NCBI RefSeq assembly: GCF_028640845.1
Contig: NC_080541.1
Coordinates: forward strand, 4,088,435 to 4,152,434
Origin: Ahaetulla prasina
Lineage: Eukaryota > Chordata > Lepidosauria > Squamata > Colubridae
Direction: 5' to 3'
DNA length: 64,000 nt
The position numbers and the translations under genes were made by a program. Below are positions 42,485 to 52,565 of the stretch, piece by piece; position 1 is the stretch's first letter; every line of letters begins with the position of its first letter. Under the pieces are notes generated by a model. It was not told the origin of the DNA and made no database searches. It was given only the letters and a program-made list of their open reading frames with translations.

Positions 42485-44004
42485 CAAAAAGTCCTTCTCT
42501 ATGTTTCATGTAGACATTTGCTCAACCGACTTAGACCAGGGGTCTCCAAACTTGGCAACTTTAAGACTTGTGGATTTCAACTCCCAGAATTCCTCAGCCA
42601 GCAAAAAATCCTTCTCTATGTTTCATGTAGACATTTGCTCAACCAGCTTAGACCAGGGGTCTCCAACCTTGGCAAGTTTAAGACTTGTGGACTTCAATTC
42701 CCAGAATTCCTCAGCCAGCAAAAAATCCTTCTCTATGTCTCATGTAGACATTTGCTCAACCAGCTTAGACCAGGAGTCTCCAACCTTGGCAACTTTAAGA
42801 TTTGTGGATTTCAACTCCCAGAATTCCTCAGCCAGCAAAAAATCCTTCTCTATGTCTCATGTAGACATTTGCTCAACCAGCTTAGACCAGGGGTCTCCAA
42901 CCTTGGCAACTTTAAGACTTGTGGACTTCAACTCCCAGAATTCCTCAGCCAGCAAAAAATCCTTCTCTATGTCTCATGTAGACATTTGCTCAACCAGCTT
43001 AGACCAGGGGTCTCCAACCTTGGCAACTTTAAGACTTGTGGACTTCAACTCCCAGAATTCCTCAGCCAGCAAAAAATCCTTCTCTATGTCTCATGTAGAC
43101 ATTTGCTCAACCAGCTTAGACCAGGAGTCTCCAACCTTGGCAACTTTAAGACTTGTGGACTTCAACTCCCAGAATTCCTCAGCCAGCAAAAAATCCTTCT
43201 CTATGTCTCATGTAGACATTTACTCAACCAGCTTAGACCAGGAGTCTCCAACCTTGGCAACTTTAAGACTTGTGGACTTCAATTCCCAGAATTCCTCAGC
43301 CAGCAAAAAATCCTTCTCTATGTCTCATGTAGACATTTACTCAACCAGCTTAGACCAGGGGTCTCCAACCTTGGCAATTTTAAGACTTGTGGACTTCAAC
43401 TCCCAGAATTCCTCAGCCAGCAAAAAATCCTTCTCTATGTCTCATGTAGACATTTACTCAACCAGCTTAGACCAGGGGTCTCCAACCTTGGCAACTTTAA
43501 GACTTGTGGATTTCAACTCCCAGAATTCCTCAGCCAGCAAAAAATCCTTCTCTATGTCTCATGTAGACATTTGCTCAACCAGCTTAGACCAGGGGTCTCC
43601 AACCTTGGCAACTTTAAGACTTGTGGACTTCAATTCCCAGAATTCCTCAGCCAGCAAAAAATCCTTCTCTATGTCTCATGTAGACATTTACTCAACCAGC
43701 TTAGACCAGGGGTCTCCAACCTTGGCAATTTTAAGACTTGTGGACTTCAACTCCCAGAATTCCTCAGCCAGCAAAAAATCCTTCTCTATGTCTCATGTAG
43801 ACATTTGCTCAACCAGCTTAGACCAGGGGTCTCCAACCTTGGCAACTTTAAGACTTGTGGACTTCAACTCCCAGAATTCCTCAGCCAGCAAAAAATCCTT
43901 CTCTATGTCTCATGTAGACATTTGCTCAACCAGCTTAGACCAGGAGTCTCCAACCTTGGCAACTTTAAGACTTGTGGACTTCAACTCCCAGAGTTCCTCA
44001 GCCA
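42485..44004 (+). repeat. 117-bp minisatellite, 13 units
   Basis: Unit: CCTTCTCTATGTCTCATGTA, the ACATTTGCTCAACCAGCTTAGA flank, then GACCAGGGGTCTCCAACCTT to CCTCAGCCAGCAAAAAAT. Unit starts recur every 117 bp from about 42491 to 43895. As 117 is divisible by 3 and the unit has no stop in two forward frames, two long overlapping frames (537 and 519 aa) arise. The second half of the unit is the left arm of a palindromic MITE. Confidence 0.96.
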
Positions 44005-44075
44005 GCAAAGCTGGCTGAGGAATTCTGGGAGTTGAAGTCCACAAGTCTTAAAGTTGCCAAGGTTGGATACCCCTG
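43941..44075. mobile_element. Complete palindromic hAT-type MITE
   Basis: CAGGAGTCTCC... and ...GGATACCCCTG are the ends of an almost perfect palindrome centred near 44008 (CAGCCAGCAAAGCTGGCTG). Flanks GCTTAGAC (43933-43940) and TCTTAGAC (44076-44083) match 7 of 8. It terminates the minisatellite. Confidence 0.88.
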
Positions 44076-44099
44076 TCTTAGACAACAAGACCTGCTATT

Positions 44100-44465
44100 T
44101 ACGAAGTCCTGAGACTTCCTAAAATGGCCTGGAGACTAAAACATATGAAGAACAGTTGCATGATTTGGGTTTGGCTAGTGTAGAGAAAAGAAGAACTGAG
44201 GGGGGGGGGACATGACAGCAGTGTTCCAGTATTTGAGGGGCTGCCGCAAAGAAGAGGGGGGTCAACTTATTTTCCAAAACACCAGAAGGTTAGACAAGAA
44301 ACAATGGATGGAAAGGAGAGAAGCAACCTGGAATTAAGGAGAAACTTCTTAACAATGGAGGACAAAACCAGTGGAACAGCTTGCCACCAGAAGTTGTAGA
44401 TGCTTCATCACTGGAGATTTTTAAGAAGAGACTGGACAGTCACTTGTCTGAAATGGTATAGGACT
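44100..44465 (+). mobile_element. CR1 LINE 3' fragment
   Basis: RT terminus with a frame-breaking G-run at 44203-44210, then the usual 3' part. Confidence 0.85.
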
Positions 44466-44645
44466 GTGATGGCTAACCTTTTTGCCATCACGTGCTAAAA
44501 GCGGAGAGGAGCATGGGGGGGAGAGTGTGCCCAAGTGCTCACATCCATAATTCAATGTTCCCTGTCCCCCACGCTCCCCCCATTTTTGGCATGTGATGGC
44601 TCAGTGGGCCTGGTAGGCCTGAGTTTTGCCCTCCCCGGGCTCCAG
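44463..44645. mobile_element. hAT (Charlie-like) fragment
   Basis: GTGATGGCTAACCTTTTTGCC at the left and TGGCATGTGATGGC later; related to 13691-14246. Truncated by the LINE array on its right. Confidence 0.6.
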
Positions 44646-45246
44646 AGAATAGAATAGAATAGAATAGAATAGAATAGAATAGAATAGAATAGAATAGAAT
44701 TTTATTGGCCAAGTGTGATTGGACACACAAGGAATTTGTCTTGGTGCATATGCTCTCAGTGTACATAAAAGAAAAGATACCTTCATCAAGAATCATAGGG
44801 TACAACACAGAATAGAATAGAATAGAATAGAATAGAATAGAATAGAATAGAATAGAATAGAATAGAATAGAATAGAATAGAACAGAATAGAATTTTTTAT
44901 TGGCCAAGTGTGATTGGACACACAAGGAATTTGTCTTGGTGCATATGGTCTCAGTGTATAGAATAGAATAGAATAGAATAGAATAGAATAGAATAGAATA
45001 GAATAGAATAGAATAGAATAGAATAGAATAGAATTTTATTGGCCAAGTGTGATTGGACACACAAGGAATTTGTCTTGGTGAATATGCTCTCAGTGTACAT
45101 AAAAGAAAAGATACCTTCATCAAGGTACAAAATTTACAACACAATTGATGGTCAATATATCAATATAAATCATAAGGATTGCCAGCAACAAAGTTACAGT
45201 CAAACGGTCATAAGTGGAAAGAGATTGGTGATGGGAACTATGTCAT
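44646..45246 (-). mobile_element. Three tandem Snake1-type LINE 3' ends with (AGAAT)n
   Basis: Three copies of TTTTATTGGCCAAGTGTGAT and its downstream block (44699-44810, 44893-44960, 45031-45246), each preceded by 45-75 bp of (AGAAT)n. Copies one and two are cut short right at the next microsatellite. Confidence 0.92.
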
Positions 45247-45249
45247 TTG

Positions 45250-45535
45250 CATCCTTTTAGAGAGTTATTGAGGCCACCTGGAGGTTTGTCTGTGTCCTCA
45301 GGGTCACCTGACTGCTGCAAATGGGTGTGGAGCCTTCTTGGAACTGCTGAAAGGTCTCCGTTGGAGACTGGAGATAGATGGTGTCATATCCCTCCCCCTC
45401 TGTTAAGAGAAGGCTGTTCAATTTGGACATAGATGGCCTCTTTGATCCCTCTTTCAAACCAGCGGTCCTCTTTGTCCAGAATGTGGACCTTGCTGTCTTC
45501 AAAAGATTGTGTCTTTTAAAGTAAGGTTCTACATT
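45250..45535 (-). pseudogene. Penelope-like endonuclease C-terminus
   Basis: The complement reads EDSKVHILDKEDRWFERGIK, EAIYVQIEQPSLNRGGGI, stop, HHLSP. The block DKEDRWFERGxKEAIYV...PSLNRGGGLRHHLS is characteristic of Penelope-like GIY-YIG proteins. An in-frame TGA replaces the expected arginine codon. Confidence 0.78.
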
Positions 45536-45540
45536 TAGGC

Positions 45541-46252
45541 CAAAAAAACAAAATGCACAGGTACTGGATATGTGGTACCTTGCTCAATAGTAGTACCTGT
45601 GAGAGGGATCTTGGAGTCCTAGTGGACAACCATTTAGATATGAGCCAGCAGTGTGCAGCAGCTGCCAAAAAAGCCAACACAGTTCTGGGCTGCATAAACA
45701 GAGGGATAGAATCAAGATCACGTGAAGTGTTAAGACCACTTTATAATGCCTTGGTAAGGCCACACTTGGAATATTGCATTCAGTTTTGGTCGCCACAATA
45801 TAAAGAAGATGTTAAGACTCTGGAAAGAGTGCAGAGAAGAGCAACAAAGATGATTAGGGGACTGGAGGCTAAAACATATGAAGAACGGTTGTGGGAACTG
45901 GGTATGTCTAGTTTAATAAAAAGAAGGACAAGGGGTGACATGATAGCAGTCTTCCAATATCTCAGGGGTTGCCACAAAGAAGAGAGAGTCAAATTATTCT
46001 CCAAAGCACCTGAGGGTAGAACAAGAAGCAATGGGTGGAAACTAATCAAGGAGAGAAGCAACCTAGAACTAAGGGGAAATTTCCTGACAGAACAATTAAT
46101 CAGTGGAAAAACCTGCCTGCAGAAGTTGTGAATGCTCCAATACTGGAAATTTTTAAGAAAATGTTGGATAGCCATTTGTCTGAAATGGTGTAGGGTTTCC
46201 TGCCTGGGCAGGGGGTTGGACTAGAAGACTCCAAGGTCCCTTCCAACTCTGA
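45541..46252 (+). mobile_element. CR1 LINE 3' fragment
   Basis: The frame 45553-46131 reads [60 protein letters not shown] and so on; a short deletion near 46088 shifts the frame. Tail CTAGAAGACTCCAAGG then (ATT)n. Confidence 0.93.
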
Positions 46253-46343
<91 letters not shown>

Positions 46344-46344
46344 G
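46253..46344. repeat. (ATT)n microsatellite at a CR1 3' end
   Basis: About 30 ATT units growing directly out of the CR1 tail. Confidence 0.97.
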
Positions 46345-46628
46345 CAGACGGATTGCTGAATCTAGTCCTGATGGATTTGTTCTGTGTTGTGGCATGCGTT
46401 TGTGAAATGGTTGTTTTGTTTTCCCCTATGTACAGATCTGCACATATTTCACTGCATTGTACTGCATCTACCACGTTGCTCATATTGTGTCTAGGTGTTT
46501 TATCCATGGGATGGACAAGCTTCTGCCTTAGTGTATTCTTGGGTTTAAAGTGTGCACGTATGTTGTGTTGTTTGAAGATCCTCCTAAGCTTTTTAGATAT
46601 TCCTGCAATGTATGGAATGAAAATTGAG
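46345..46628 (-). pseudogene. Penelope-like RT-endonuclease junction (GIY-YIG start)
   Basis: The complement reads IPYIAGISKKLRRIFKQHNI, FKPKNTLRQKLVHPMDKTPR, SNVVDAVQCSEICADLYIGE. 'LYIGE' is the YIG part of GIY-YIG preceded by the CCHH-type Cys pair typical of Penelope-like elements. Truncated by CR1. Confidence 0.82.
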
Positions 46629-46715
46629 CTGAAGAAGCTTCTTGGATGAGAAGCGAAACATCTTCAAGGAAAAACCAGAAAGTCCAGTTGCCTCTTGAAA
46701 AAAAACATCTTTGGG
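46629..46715 (+). ncRNA. Hammerhead-ribozyme-like motif, best preserved
   Basis: CTGAAGA (46630-46636), arm GCTTCT (46638-46643), loop TGGATG, arm AGAAGC (46650-46655), GAAAC (46656-46660), ATC (46661-46663). This is the core order of a hammerhead (CUGANGA, stem II, GAAA, NUH). All core bases match; stem III would be minimal in cis. Activity is not shown by sequence alone. Confidence 0.6.
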
Positions 46716-46856
46716 AGAAACATGATCTGGATGATGGACCATAGACCTATGGACCAAAGACATGTGTGTGGTCTTTCCAGGGTCTACCCATCTGAAAGCA
46801 GTAAGATCTTTTCAGTAGTCGAGGAATTTGGAGGTTGTGTGAAATGCAGTCTGTTA

Positions 46857-47625
46857 TAATGCAGTCTGTTATTAACAGCAGCTGCTTGCAATTACTGCAG
46901 GTTCTAGTCCCACCAGGCCCAAGGTTGACTCAGCCTTCCATTCTTTATAAGGTAGGTAAAATGTGGAACCAGTGTTGTGTCTCGTCCAATCTCACCACAG
47001 CCGGGGCCTTCTTATCTGCTTCCGAACACGGAGGAATGTCCTAGTATGCCTCCCGGCCCCAGCCCTGGCTCCATGCCCAGACAGGCTGAAGAGGAGGAAG
47101 TATCTCCAGCCCCCAGCTCTGGATCCATGCCCAGGCAAATGGAGCAACTAGACCCCACCCCCTCCTCCACAGCATGTGAGTCTGAGGGAGGTCAATTGCC
47201 AACAGCTGCAGACTGGAGTGACCCTCGCGTCAGAAAACTTGATAGACGGAGGCAACAGAAGGAAGGGAGGGGCAGGCCTGGATAAATGCTGAGTCATGGA
47301 GCCACACCCCATGGCCTATATAAAGGATCTGCTTTCTGGCAGTCTCTGAGTCAGGCAAAGTCTAAACGTATCTTGCTGAAGTCACTTTCTGGTCTCCTGC
47401 CTGCCCTGAGGACTTTGCTAGGACTTTGGCAGAGCTGCAGAGGCACGCCTGATTCGGATTTCCCTGACCCGGCCGTCAGCGGAGGAGTGGGACATGACAC
47501 CCAGATTGTTGGGGGCAATAAGTTGACTTTGTATATAAATATACAAATAGGATGAAGACTATTTCTAACATAGTGTAAGCCGCCCTGAGTCTTCGGAGAA
47601 GGGCGGGATATAAATATAAATTTTT
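46857..47625 (+). mobile_element. tRNA SINE with L2 tail, split by an LTR
   Basis: Head 46857-46972 (CAATTACTGCAGGTTCTAGTCC) and tail 47500-47625 (GCCGCCCTGAGTCTTCGGAG). Confidence 0.88.
46973..47499 (+). mobile_element. Solo LTR (TGTTGTGTCTCGTCC family)
   Basis: 527 bp; ends TGTTGTGTC and GACATGACA; flanks ACCAG and CCCAG match 4 of 5. TATATAAA near 47318. Sister of 49535-50109, with which it shares 'CTGGCTCCATGCCCAG' tandem repeats, but fewer. Confidence 0.87.
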
Positions 47626-47639
47626 AAAAAATGCCACCT

Positions 47640-48044
47640 TTTGGTCTGCCCCAGCTTAGCCACTGCTGCCTTTTGCAATTGTAAAATAAAATATTTTTTT
47701 TAAAAAAAAGCAGCAGGCAAGGCATGTTTTAATAGATCAACTGGGATAAGAGGAAAATAGCTGCCCTGGGATTGATTTGTCTTCTCTCGGCTTGTAATTA
47801 AAATTTGAAAAATCTCTCCTGGGTAATGAGAAGATACTCAGGCGGTGTCACTTATACATTCGGCTGTTAAAGAGTTCATCTCCACTACAGGAAACCATTA
47901 TCTGTGATTCATACAAATGTCAAGAAATCGGGAGAAAGTAATGGCTTCCCTTTAAAACGGGAAAGTAAAAGCCATTTACTTGGCCCTTGATGTGTTAGGA
48001 TCATAATATCAAGTGTTTGGGGGCAATTATTATGAGTCCCCTGC
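47640..48044. other. Repeat-free island
   Basis: About 400 bp of unique sequence with TAATTAAAA and other AT-rich motifs; no ORF. Possibly conserved non-coding. Confidence 0.45.
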
Positions 48045-48708
48045 ACTGTAAGGAGATCCAATCAGTCAATGATAAAGGAACTCAGCCATGACAGTTTTTG
48101 GAAGGACAGATACTGAAGCTGAAGCTCAAATACATTGGCCACCGAATGAGAAGAATAGAATAGAATAGAATTTTTTATTGGCCAAGTGTGATTGGACACA
48201 CAAGGAATTTGTCTTGGTGCATCTGCTCTCAGTGTACATAAAAGAAAAGATACGTTCATCATGGTACAACATTTACAACACAATTGATGGTCAATATATC
48301 AATATAAATCATAAGGATTGCCAGCAACAAGTTATAGTCATACAGTCATAAGTGGAAAGAGATTGGTGATGGGAACGATGAGAAGATTAATAGTAGTGCA
48401 GATTCAGTAAATAGTCTGACAGTGTTGAGGGACTTATTTGTTTAGCAGAGTGATGGCCTTTGGGAAAAAACTGTTCTTGTGTCTAGTTGTTCTGGTGTGC
48501 AGTGCTCTATAGCGTCGTTTTGAGGGTAGGAGTTGAAACAGTTTATGTCCAGGATGCGAGGGATCTGCAAATATTTTCACAGCCCTCTTCTTGATTCGTG
48601 CAGTATACAGGTCCTCAATGGAAGTCATTGAGAGAACTCCTTGGAGAAGATCCTGAGGTCATTGATGCAGTGAACGTAAATTTGGGCAAACTCTGGGACA
48701 CACTGGAG
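48045..48708 (+). mobile_element. BovB (RTE) fragment, split by a LINE
   Basis: 48045-48155 reads AAGGAGATCCAATCAGTC and TGAAGCTGAAGCTCAAATAC; 48613-48708 reads GAGAAGATCCTGAGGTCATT onward. Both match the 3' region of BovB, familiar from ruminants and squamates. A Snake1-type LINE sits between. Confidence 0.75.
48157..48612 (-). mobile_element. Snake1-type LINE 3' fragment
   Basis: Same 3' UTR and ORF end as 943-1660 (minus frame 48628-48434 ends FPKAITLLNK). Confidence 0.93.
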
Positions 48709-48849
48709 CAGGGGTGGGTTCTACTTACCTTTACTACAAGTTTGCAACAGGTAGTACAAGCAAAGCCTGAGGATGTCCGGGTCAGTGGGCAGAGCCTCCC
48801 ACCGGTTTTACTACTAGTTCCGATCCAAACCGGGGGCAACCCATCACTG
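48709..48849. mobile_element. hAT-type MITE
   Basis: Ends CAGGGGTGGGTTCTAC and CAACCCATCACTG; flanks CACTGGAG (48701-48708) and CAGTGGAG (48850-48857) match 7 of 8. Inserted at a BovB end. Confidence 0.82.
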
Positions 48850-48949
48850 CAGTGGAGGGCAGGGGTCTTTATGTCCTGTAATCTATTTTATTCATTTTTT
48901 ATTTAGTTAGTTTGTCAAACATGTACAAGATAACAGGTATAAGTTTAAA

Positions 48950-49212
48950 CTCTGTGGCTCAGACTGCTAATGCAGTCTGTTATTAACAGAAGCTGCCTGC
49001 AATTACTGCAGGTTCAAGCCCCACCAGGCCCAAGGTTGACTCAGCCTTCCATCCTTTATAAGGTAAGTAAAATGAGGACCCAGATTGTTGGGGGGGGCCA
49101 ATAAATTGACTTTGTATATAATATACAAATGGATGAAGACTATTGCTTGACACAGTGTAAGCCGCCCTGAGTCTTCGGAGAAGGGCAAGATATAAATGCA
49201 AATAAAATAAAA
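48950..49212 (+). mobile_element. tRNA SINE with L2 tail
   Basis: Head CTGTGGCTCAGACTGC, B box GGTTCAAGCCCCACC, tail GCCGCCCTGAGTCTTCGGAG, (AAAAT). Confidence 0.9.
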
Positions 49213-49375
49213 AGACAGGGATATGAACACGGGAAATGGGTACGAATAAATGGGGAATATAGGACAGGGATGGTAGGCACGCTGGTGCACTTATGCACGC
49301 CCCCTTAGGGACCTCTTAGGAATGGGGTGAGGTCAACAGTAGACACTTTAAGGTTAAAGTTATGGGGGTTTGAGG

Positions 49376-50132
49376 CAGCGGTGAAATCTATTTACATTTG
49401 CTACCAGTTTGGGCACACTCCCTCTTCCGTACATGTGCAGAACCTTCTGCGCATGCCCAGATGGTTAAAAAACAGGATGTAATGAGGGAGCCTCCCACCA
49501 CCGGTGCTACCAGTTCGGCAAACCGGATAGAACCTGTTGTGTCTTGTCCGCTCTCACCGCAGCCGGGGTCTGCTTATCTGCTCCCGAACACGGAGGAATG
49601 TATGCCTCCCGGCCCCGGTCCTGGCTCCATGCCCAGACAAGCTGCAGAGGAGGGGGCACCTCCCGGTCCCAGCCCTGGCTCCATGCCCAAGCAGGCTGCA
49701 GAGGAGGGAGCACCCCCCGGCCCCAGCCCTGGCTCCATGCCCAGGCAAACGGAGCAGCTAGACCCCTCCCCCTCCTCCACAGCATGTGAGCCTGAGGAAA
49801 GTTTATTTCCAACAGCTGCTGATTGGAGTGACCCTCGCATCAGAAGATTGGATAGGTGGAGGCAACAGAAGGAAGGGAGGGGCAGGCCTTAATGAGTGCT
49901 GAGTCATGGAGCCACACCCCATGGCCTATATAAAGGATCTGCTTTCTGGCAGTCTCTGAGTCAGGCAAAGTCGAACTTAACTTGCTGAAGTCACTTACTG
50001 GTCTCCTGCCTGCTCTGAGGACTTTGCTAGGACTTTGGGCAGAGCTGCAGAGGCAAGCCTGATTCGGATTTCCCTGACCCGGCCGTCAGCGGAGGAGTGG
50101 GACACGACAGAACCGGAGGGATTTCACCATTT
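49376..50132. mobile_element. hAT-type MITE holding a solo LTR
   Basis: Left end CAGCGGTGAAATCTA, right end GGATTTCACCATTTG; the middle AACCGGATAGAACC resumes after the LTR as GAACCGGAGG. Confidence 0.75.
49535..50109 (+). mobile_element. Solo LTR, 575 bp
   Basis: Ends TGTTGTGTCTTG and GGACACGACA with perfect duplication GAACC (49530-49534, 50110-50114). TATATAAA near 49927. U3 holds three tandem units of about 54 bp with CTGGCTCCATGCCCA; proline-rich frames through it are by-products. Confidence 0.94.
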
Positions 50133-50525
50133 GAAGATGTAACAATAGAGCCAGGCAATGCATTCCAGGCATTGACCACTCTGTTGCTGAAGTTGTATTT
50201 TTTGCAATCAGGTTTACCTTGAGTTTGCATCTATTGTTTGCTCGTGTATTACTGCGGTTGAAGCTGAAGTAGTCATTGACAGGTAGGAAGTTGTAGCAGA
50301 TAATTTTGTGTACTATGCTTAGGTCAGACCGAAGGTGGAGTAGTTCTAGGTTGTCCAAGCCCAGAATTTCAAGCCTGGTGGCATAAGGTATTCTGTTGTG
50401 AGCAGAGGAGTGGAGGACTCTTCTCGTGAAATACTTCTGGACTGCTCGATTGTATTAATGTCCGATATACAGTGCGGATTCCAGGCAGACGAGCTGTATT
50501 TGAGAACTGGTCTAGCAAAGGTTTT

Positions 50526-50885
50526 GTATCTATGGGGTTATGAAGAATCGGGCACAACTTAGCTACCAAACAATAAAAATGTATGCCTGCGAGAGTTGGG
50601 CCACAAGAAAGGCTGAGCTTCGAAGTATTTGTGCTTTCGAATTGTGGTCTTGAGAGTTCCTTGGACTGCTAGGAGATGCAGTCAATCAATCCTGAAGGAA
50701 ACCAACCCTGACCGTCCTTTGGAAGGACAGATCTTGAAGCCGAAGCTCAAATACATTGGCCATCTAATGAGGACTCCTAGGAGAAGACCTCGATGTGGGG
50801 AAAGAGGGAGGGCAAAAGGAGGTGTGGACGGCAGAAGAGGAGATGGTTAGATAATGCTTTGCAAGTCAACCTTGACATGGGGATT
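50526..50885 (+). mobile_element. BovB (RTE) LINE fragments
   Basis: A BovB 3' terminus (GGGGTTATGAAGAATCGGGC) abuts a second piece running from GAGAGTTGGGCCACAAGAAA through TTGAAGCCGAAGCTCAAATA. Frames are broken. Confidence 0.78.
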
Positions 50886-51178
50886 GGAGTTGGCCCACCC
50901 CACTTGTTCCAGCAGACGAGGCATGCTGTGGGTCCCATCAACCCAATTATTCTGGCTGGCGGGGTCCAAGAGGAGGGCCTTCTCTGTTGTTGCCCCTGCC
51001 CTGTGGAACATCATGCCCCTCAATATGAGGTTGGCCCCAGCCCTGCTCTCCTTTAGTAAGGCCCGGGGATTGATGACTCTGCTGATGGTCCTGGGGTCCC
51101 AGTGGGGGAAAGGCACAATGGAGGTGGTTGATCTAGTAACAACAGATCCCTCCTTCCCCCCCCCTCACATGTCTTTCA
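50886..51178 (+). mobile_element. L2 LINE fragment
   Basis: The frame 50854-51198 includes RRAFSVVAPALWNIMPLNMR, the L2 terminal block (RAFSVxAPxLWN). Confidence 0.75.
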
Positions 51179-51187
51179 ATTTTAATC

Positions 51188-51462
51188 TTTTTTTTTAATT
51201 TCAATTTATATCCCGCCCTTCTCCGAAGACTCAGGGCGGCTTACACTGTGTCAAGCAATAGTCTTCATCCATTTGTACATTATATACAAAGTCAACTTTA
51301 TTGCCCCCAACAATCTGGGTCCTCATTTTACCTACCTTATAAAGGATGGAAGGCTGAGTCAACCTTGGGCCTGGTGGGACTTGAACTTGCAGTAATTGCA
51401 AGCAACTGTGTTAATAACAGACTGCTTAGTCTACTGAGCCACCAGAGGCCCCTAAAACCATC
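51188..51462 (-). mobile_element. tRNA SINE with L2 tail
   Basis: Complete in minus orientation: tail complement at 51205-51245, head at 51440-51460. Confidence 0.9.
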
Positions 51463-51654
51463 TTCGGTTTTAATTTATTTACTTTAAGGTAGATATTTTT
51501 GTATGGCTACAAGATAATCCAGAGCCATATTAATAACCAATAAATTGTGCAGATAAATGAATAAATATTGAAGAAGAAGAATGGGGGGGGGAGAAGAATT
51601 CAAATTAGATCAGTGATGAAGTTTGAATTTCAAAAATGGTCTCCAAATGCGCAG

Positions 51655-51810
51655 TGCACTGAATACCTAGTTAGGTCTTAATCCTGACTGTCCTTTGGAA
51701 GGACAGATACTGAAGCTGAAGCTCAAACACATCGGCCTCCAAATGAGAAGAGAGGACTCACTGGAGAAGACCCTGATGTTGGGAAAGATGGAAGGCAAAT
51801 GAAGAAGGAG
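51655..51810 (+). mobile_element. BovB (RTE) fragment
   Basis: ACTGAAGCTGAAGCTCAAAC and GGAGAAGACCCTGATGTTGG; a matching 3' terminus (GTCCATGGGGTTGCGTAAAG) lies at 52415-52560 beyond a repeat array. Confidence 0.72.
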
Positions 51811-51814
51811 ATGG

Positions 51815-52258
51815 CAGAGGAAGAGAGAGTGAATAGAAAAGGAGAGGAGAGGAGAATAGGAGAGGAGAGGAGAGGAGAGGAGAGGAGAGGAGAGGAGAAG
51901 GTAGAATAGAGTAGAGTAGAGTAGAGTAGAGTAGAGTAGAGTAGAGTAGAGTAGAGTAGAGTAGACTAAAATAGGAGAGGAGAGGAGAGGAGTGGAGAAG
52001 GGAGAAGGGAGAGTAGAGTAGATTAGAGTAGAGTACAGTAGAGTACAATAGGAGAGTAGAGTAGAGTAGAGTAGAGTAGAGTAGAGTAGAGTAGAATAGA
52101 ATAGGAGAGGAGAGGAGAAGGTAGAAGGTAGAAAGAGTAGAGGAGAGGAGAGGAGAGGAGAGGAGAGGAGAGTAGAAGAAAAGAGGAGAGGGAGGAGAGG
52201 AGAGGAGAGGAGAGGAGAGGAGAGGAGAGGAGAGGAGAGGAGAGGAGAGGAGACGAGG
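51815..52258. repeat. (GGAGA)n/(GTAGA)n pentanucleotide array
   Basis: About 440 bp of alternating GGAGA and GTAGA blocks with ATAGA variants, apparently grown from a BovB or CR1 junction. Confidence 0.95.
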
Positions 52259-52261
52259 AAG

Positions 52262-52412
52262 GGACCTTGGAGGTCTTCTAGTCCAACTCTCTGCCCAGGC
52301 AGGAAACCCTACACCATTTCAGACAAATGGTTATCCAATCTCTTCTTAAAACTTCCAGTGTTGAAGCATTCAAAACTTCTGGAGGCAAGTTGTCCCACGG
52401 ATTCATTGTTCC
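52262..52412 (-). mobile_element. CR1 LINE 3' end
   Basis: Complement of the CR1 tail (GACCTTGGAGGTCTTCTAGT). Confidence 0.88.
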
Positions 52413-52414
52413 GT

Positions 52415-52562
52415 TCGGTTAGATCGGGTCATTGATGCACTGAACGTGAATTTTGGGGCTAACTCAGGGAGACAGTAGAGGATGGGGGGGAGGGGGGTTA
52501 GTGTGCTATGGTCCATGGGGTTGCGTAAAGGCAGACACGGCTTAGTAGCTGAACAATTGAAA
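52415..52562 (+). mobile_element. BovB (RTE) 3' terminus
   Basis: CATTGATGCACTGAACGTGA, then GTCCATGGGGTTGCGTAAAG and CACGGCTTAGTAGCTGAACA. Confidence 0.72.
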
Positions 52563-52565
52563 ACA

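Larger units (their letters stand above)
45247..46715 (-). mobile_element. Penelope-like element (type 2), split by CR1
   Basis: The minus strand, 46628-46345 then 45540-45250, codes the C-terminal part of a Penelope-like polyprotein (see the two pseudogene entries). At 46629 it meets an oppositely oriented type 2 hammerhead module. CR1 45541-46345 interrupts it. Confidence 0.8.
48890..50525 (-). mobile_element. CR1-clade LINE (second family), heavily interrupted
   Basis: Pieces at 48890-48945, 49213-49375 and 50133-50525 are one minus copy; the minus frame 50358-50133 reads LLHLRSDLSIVHKIICYNFL. A SINE, a MITE and an LTR interrupt it. Confidence 0.8.

Noticed and set aside
42405..44018. 537-aa open frame as a repeat-protein gene
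   Set aside because: It is a 117-bp minisatellite derived from a MITE arm; the unit length divisible by three and absence of stops explain the frame. No start context, promoter or homologous family.
49398..49892. 164-aa proline-rich frame
   Set aside because: Lies in the U3 tandem repeats of a solo LTR with perfect target duplications.
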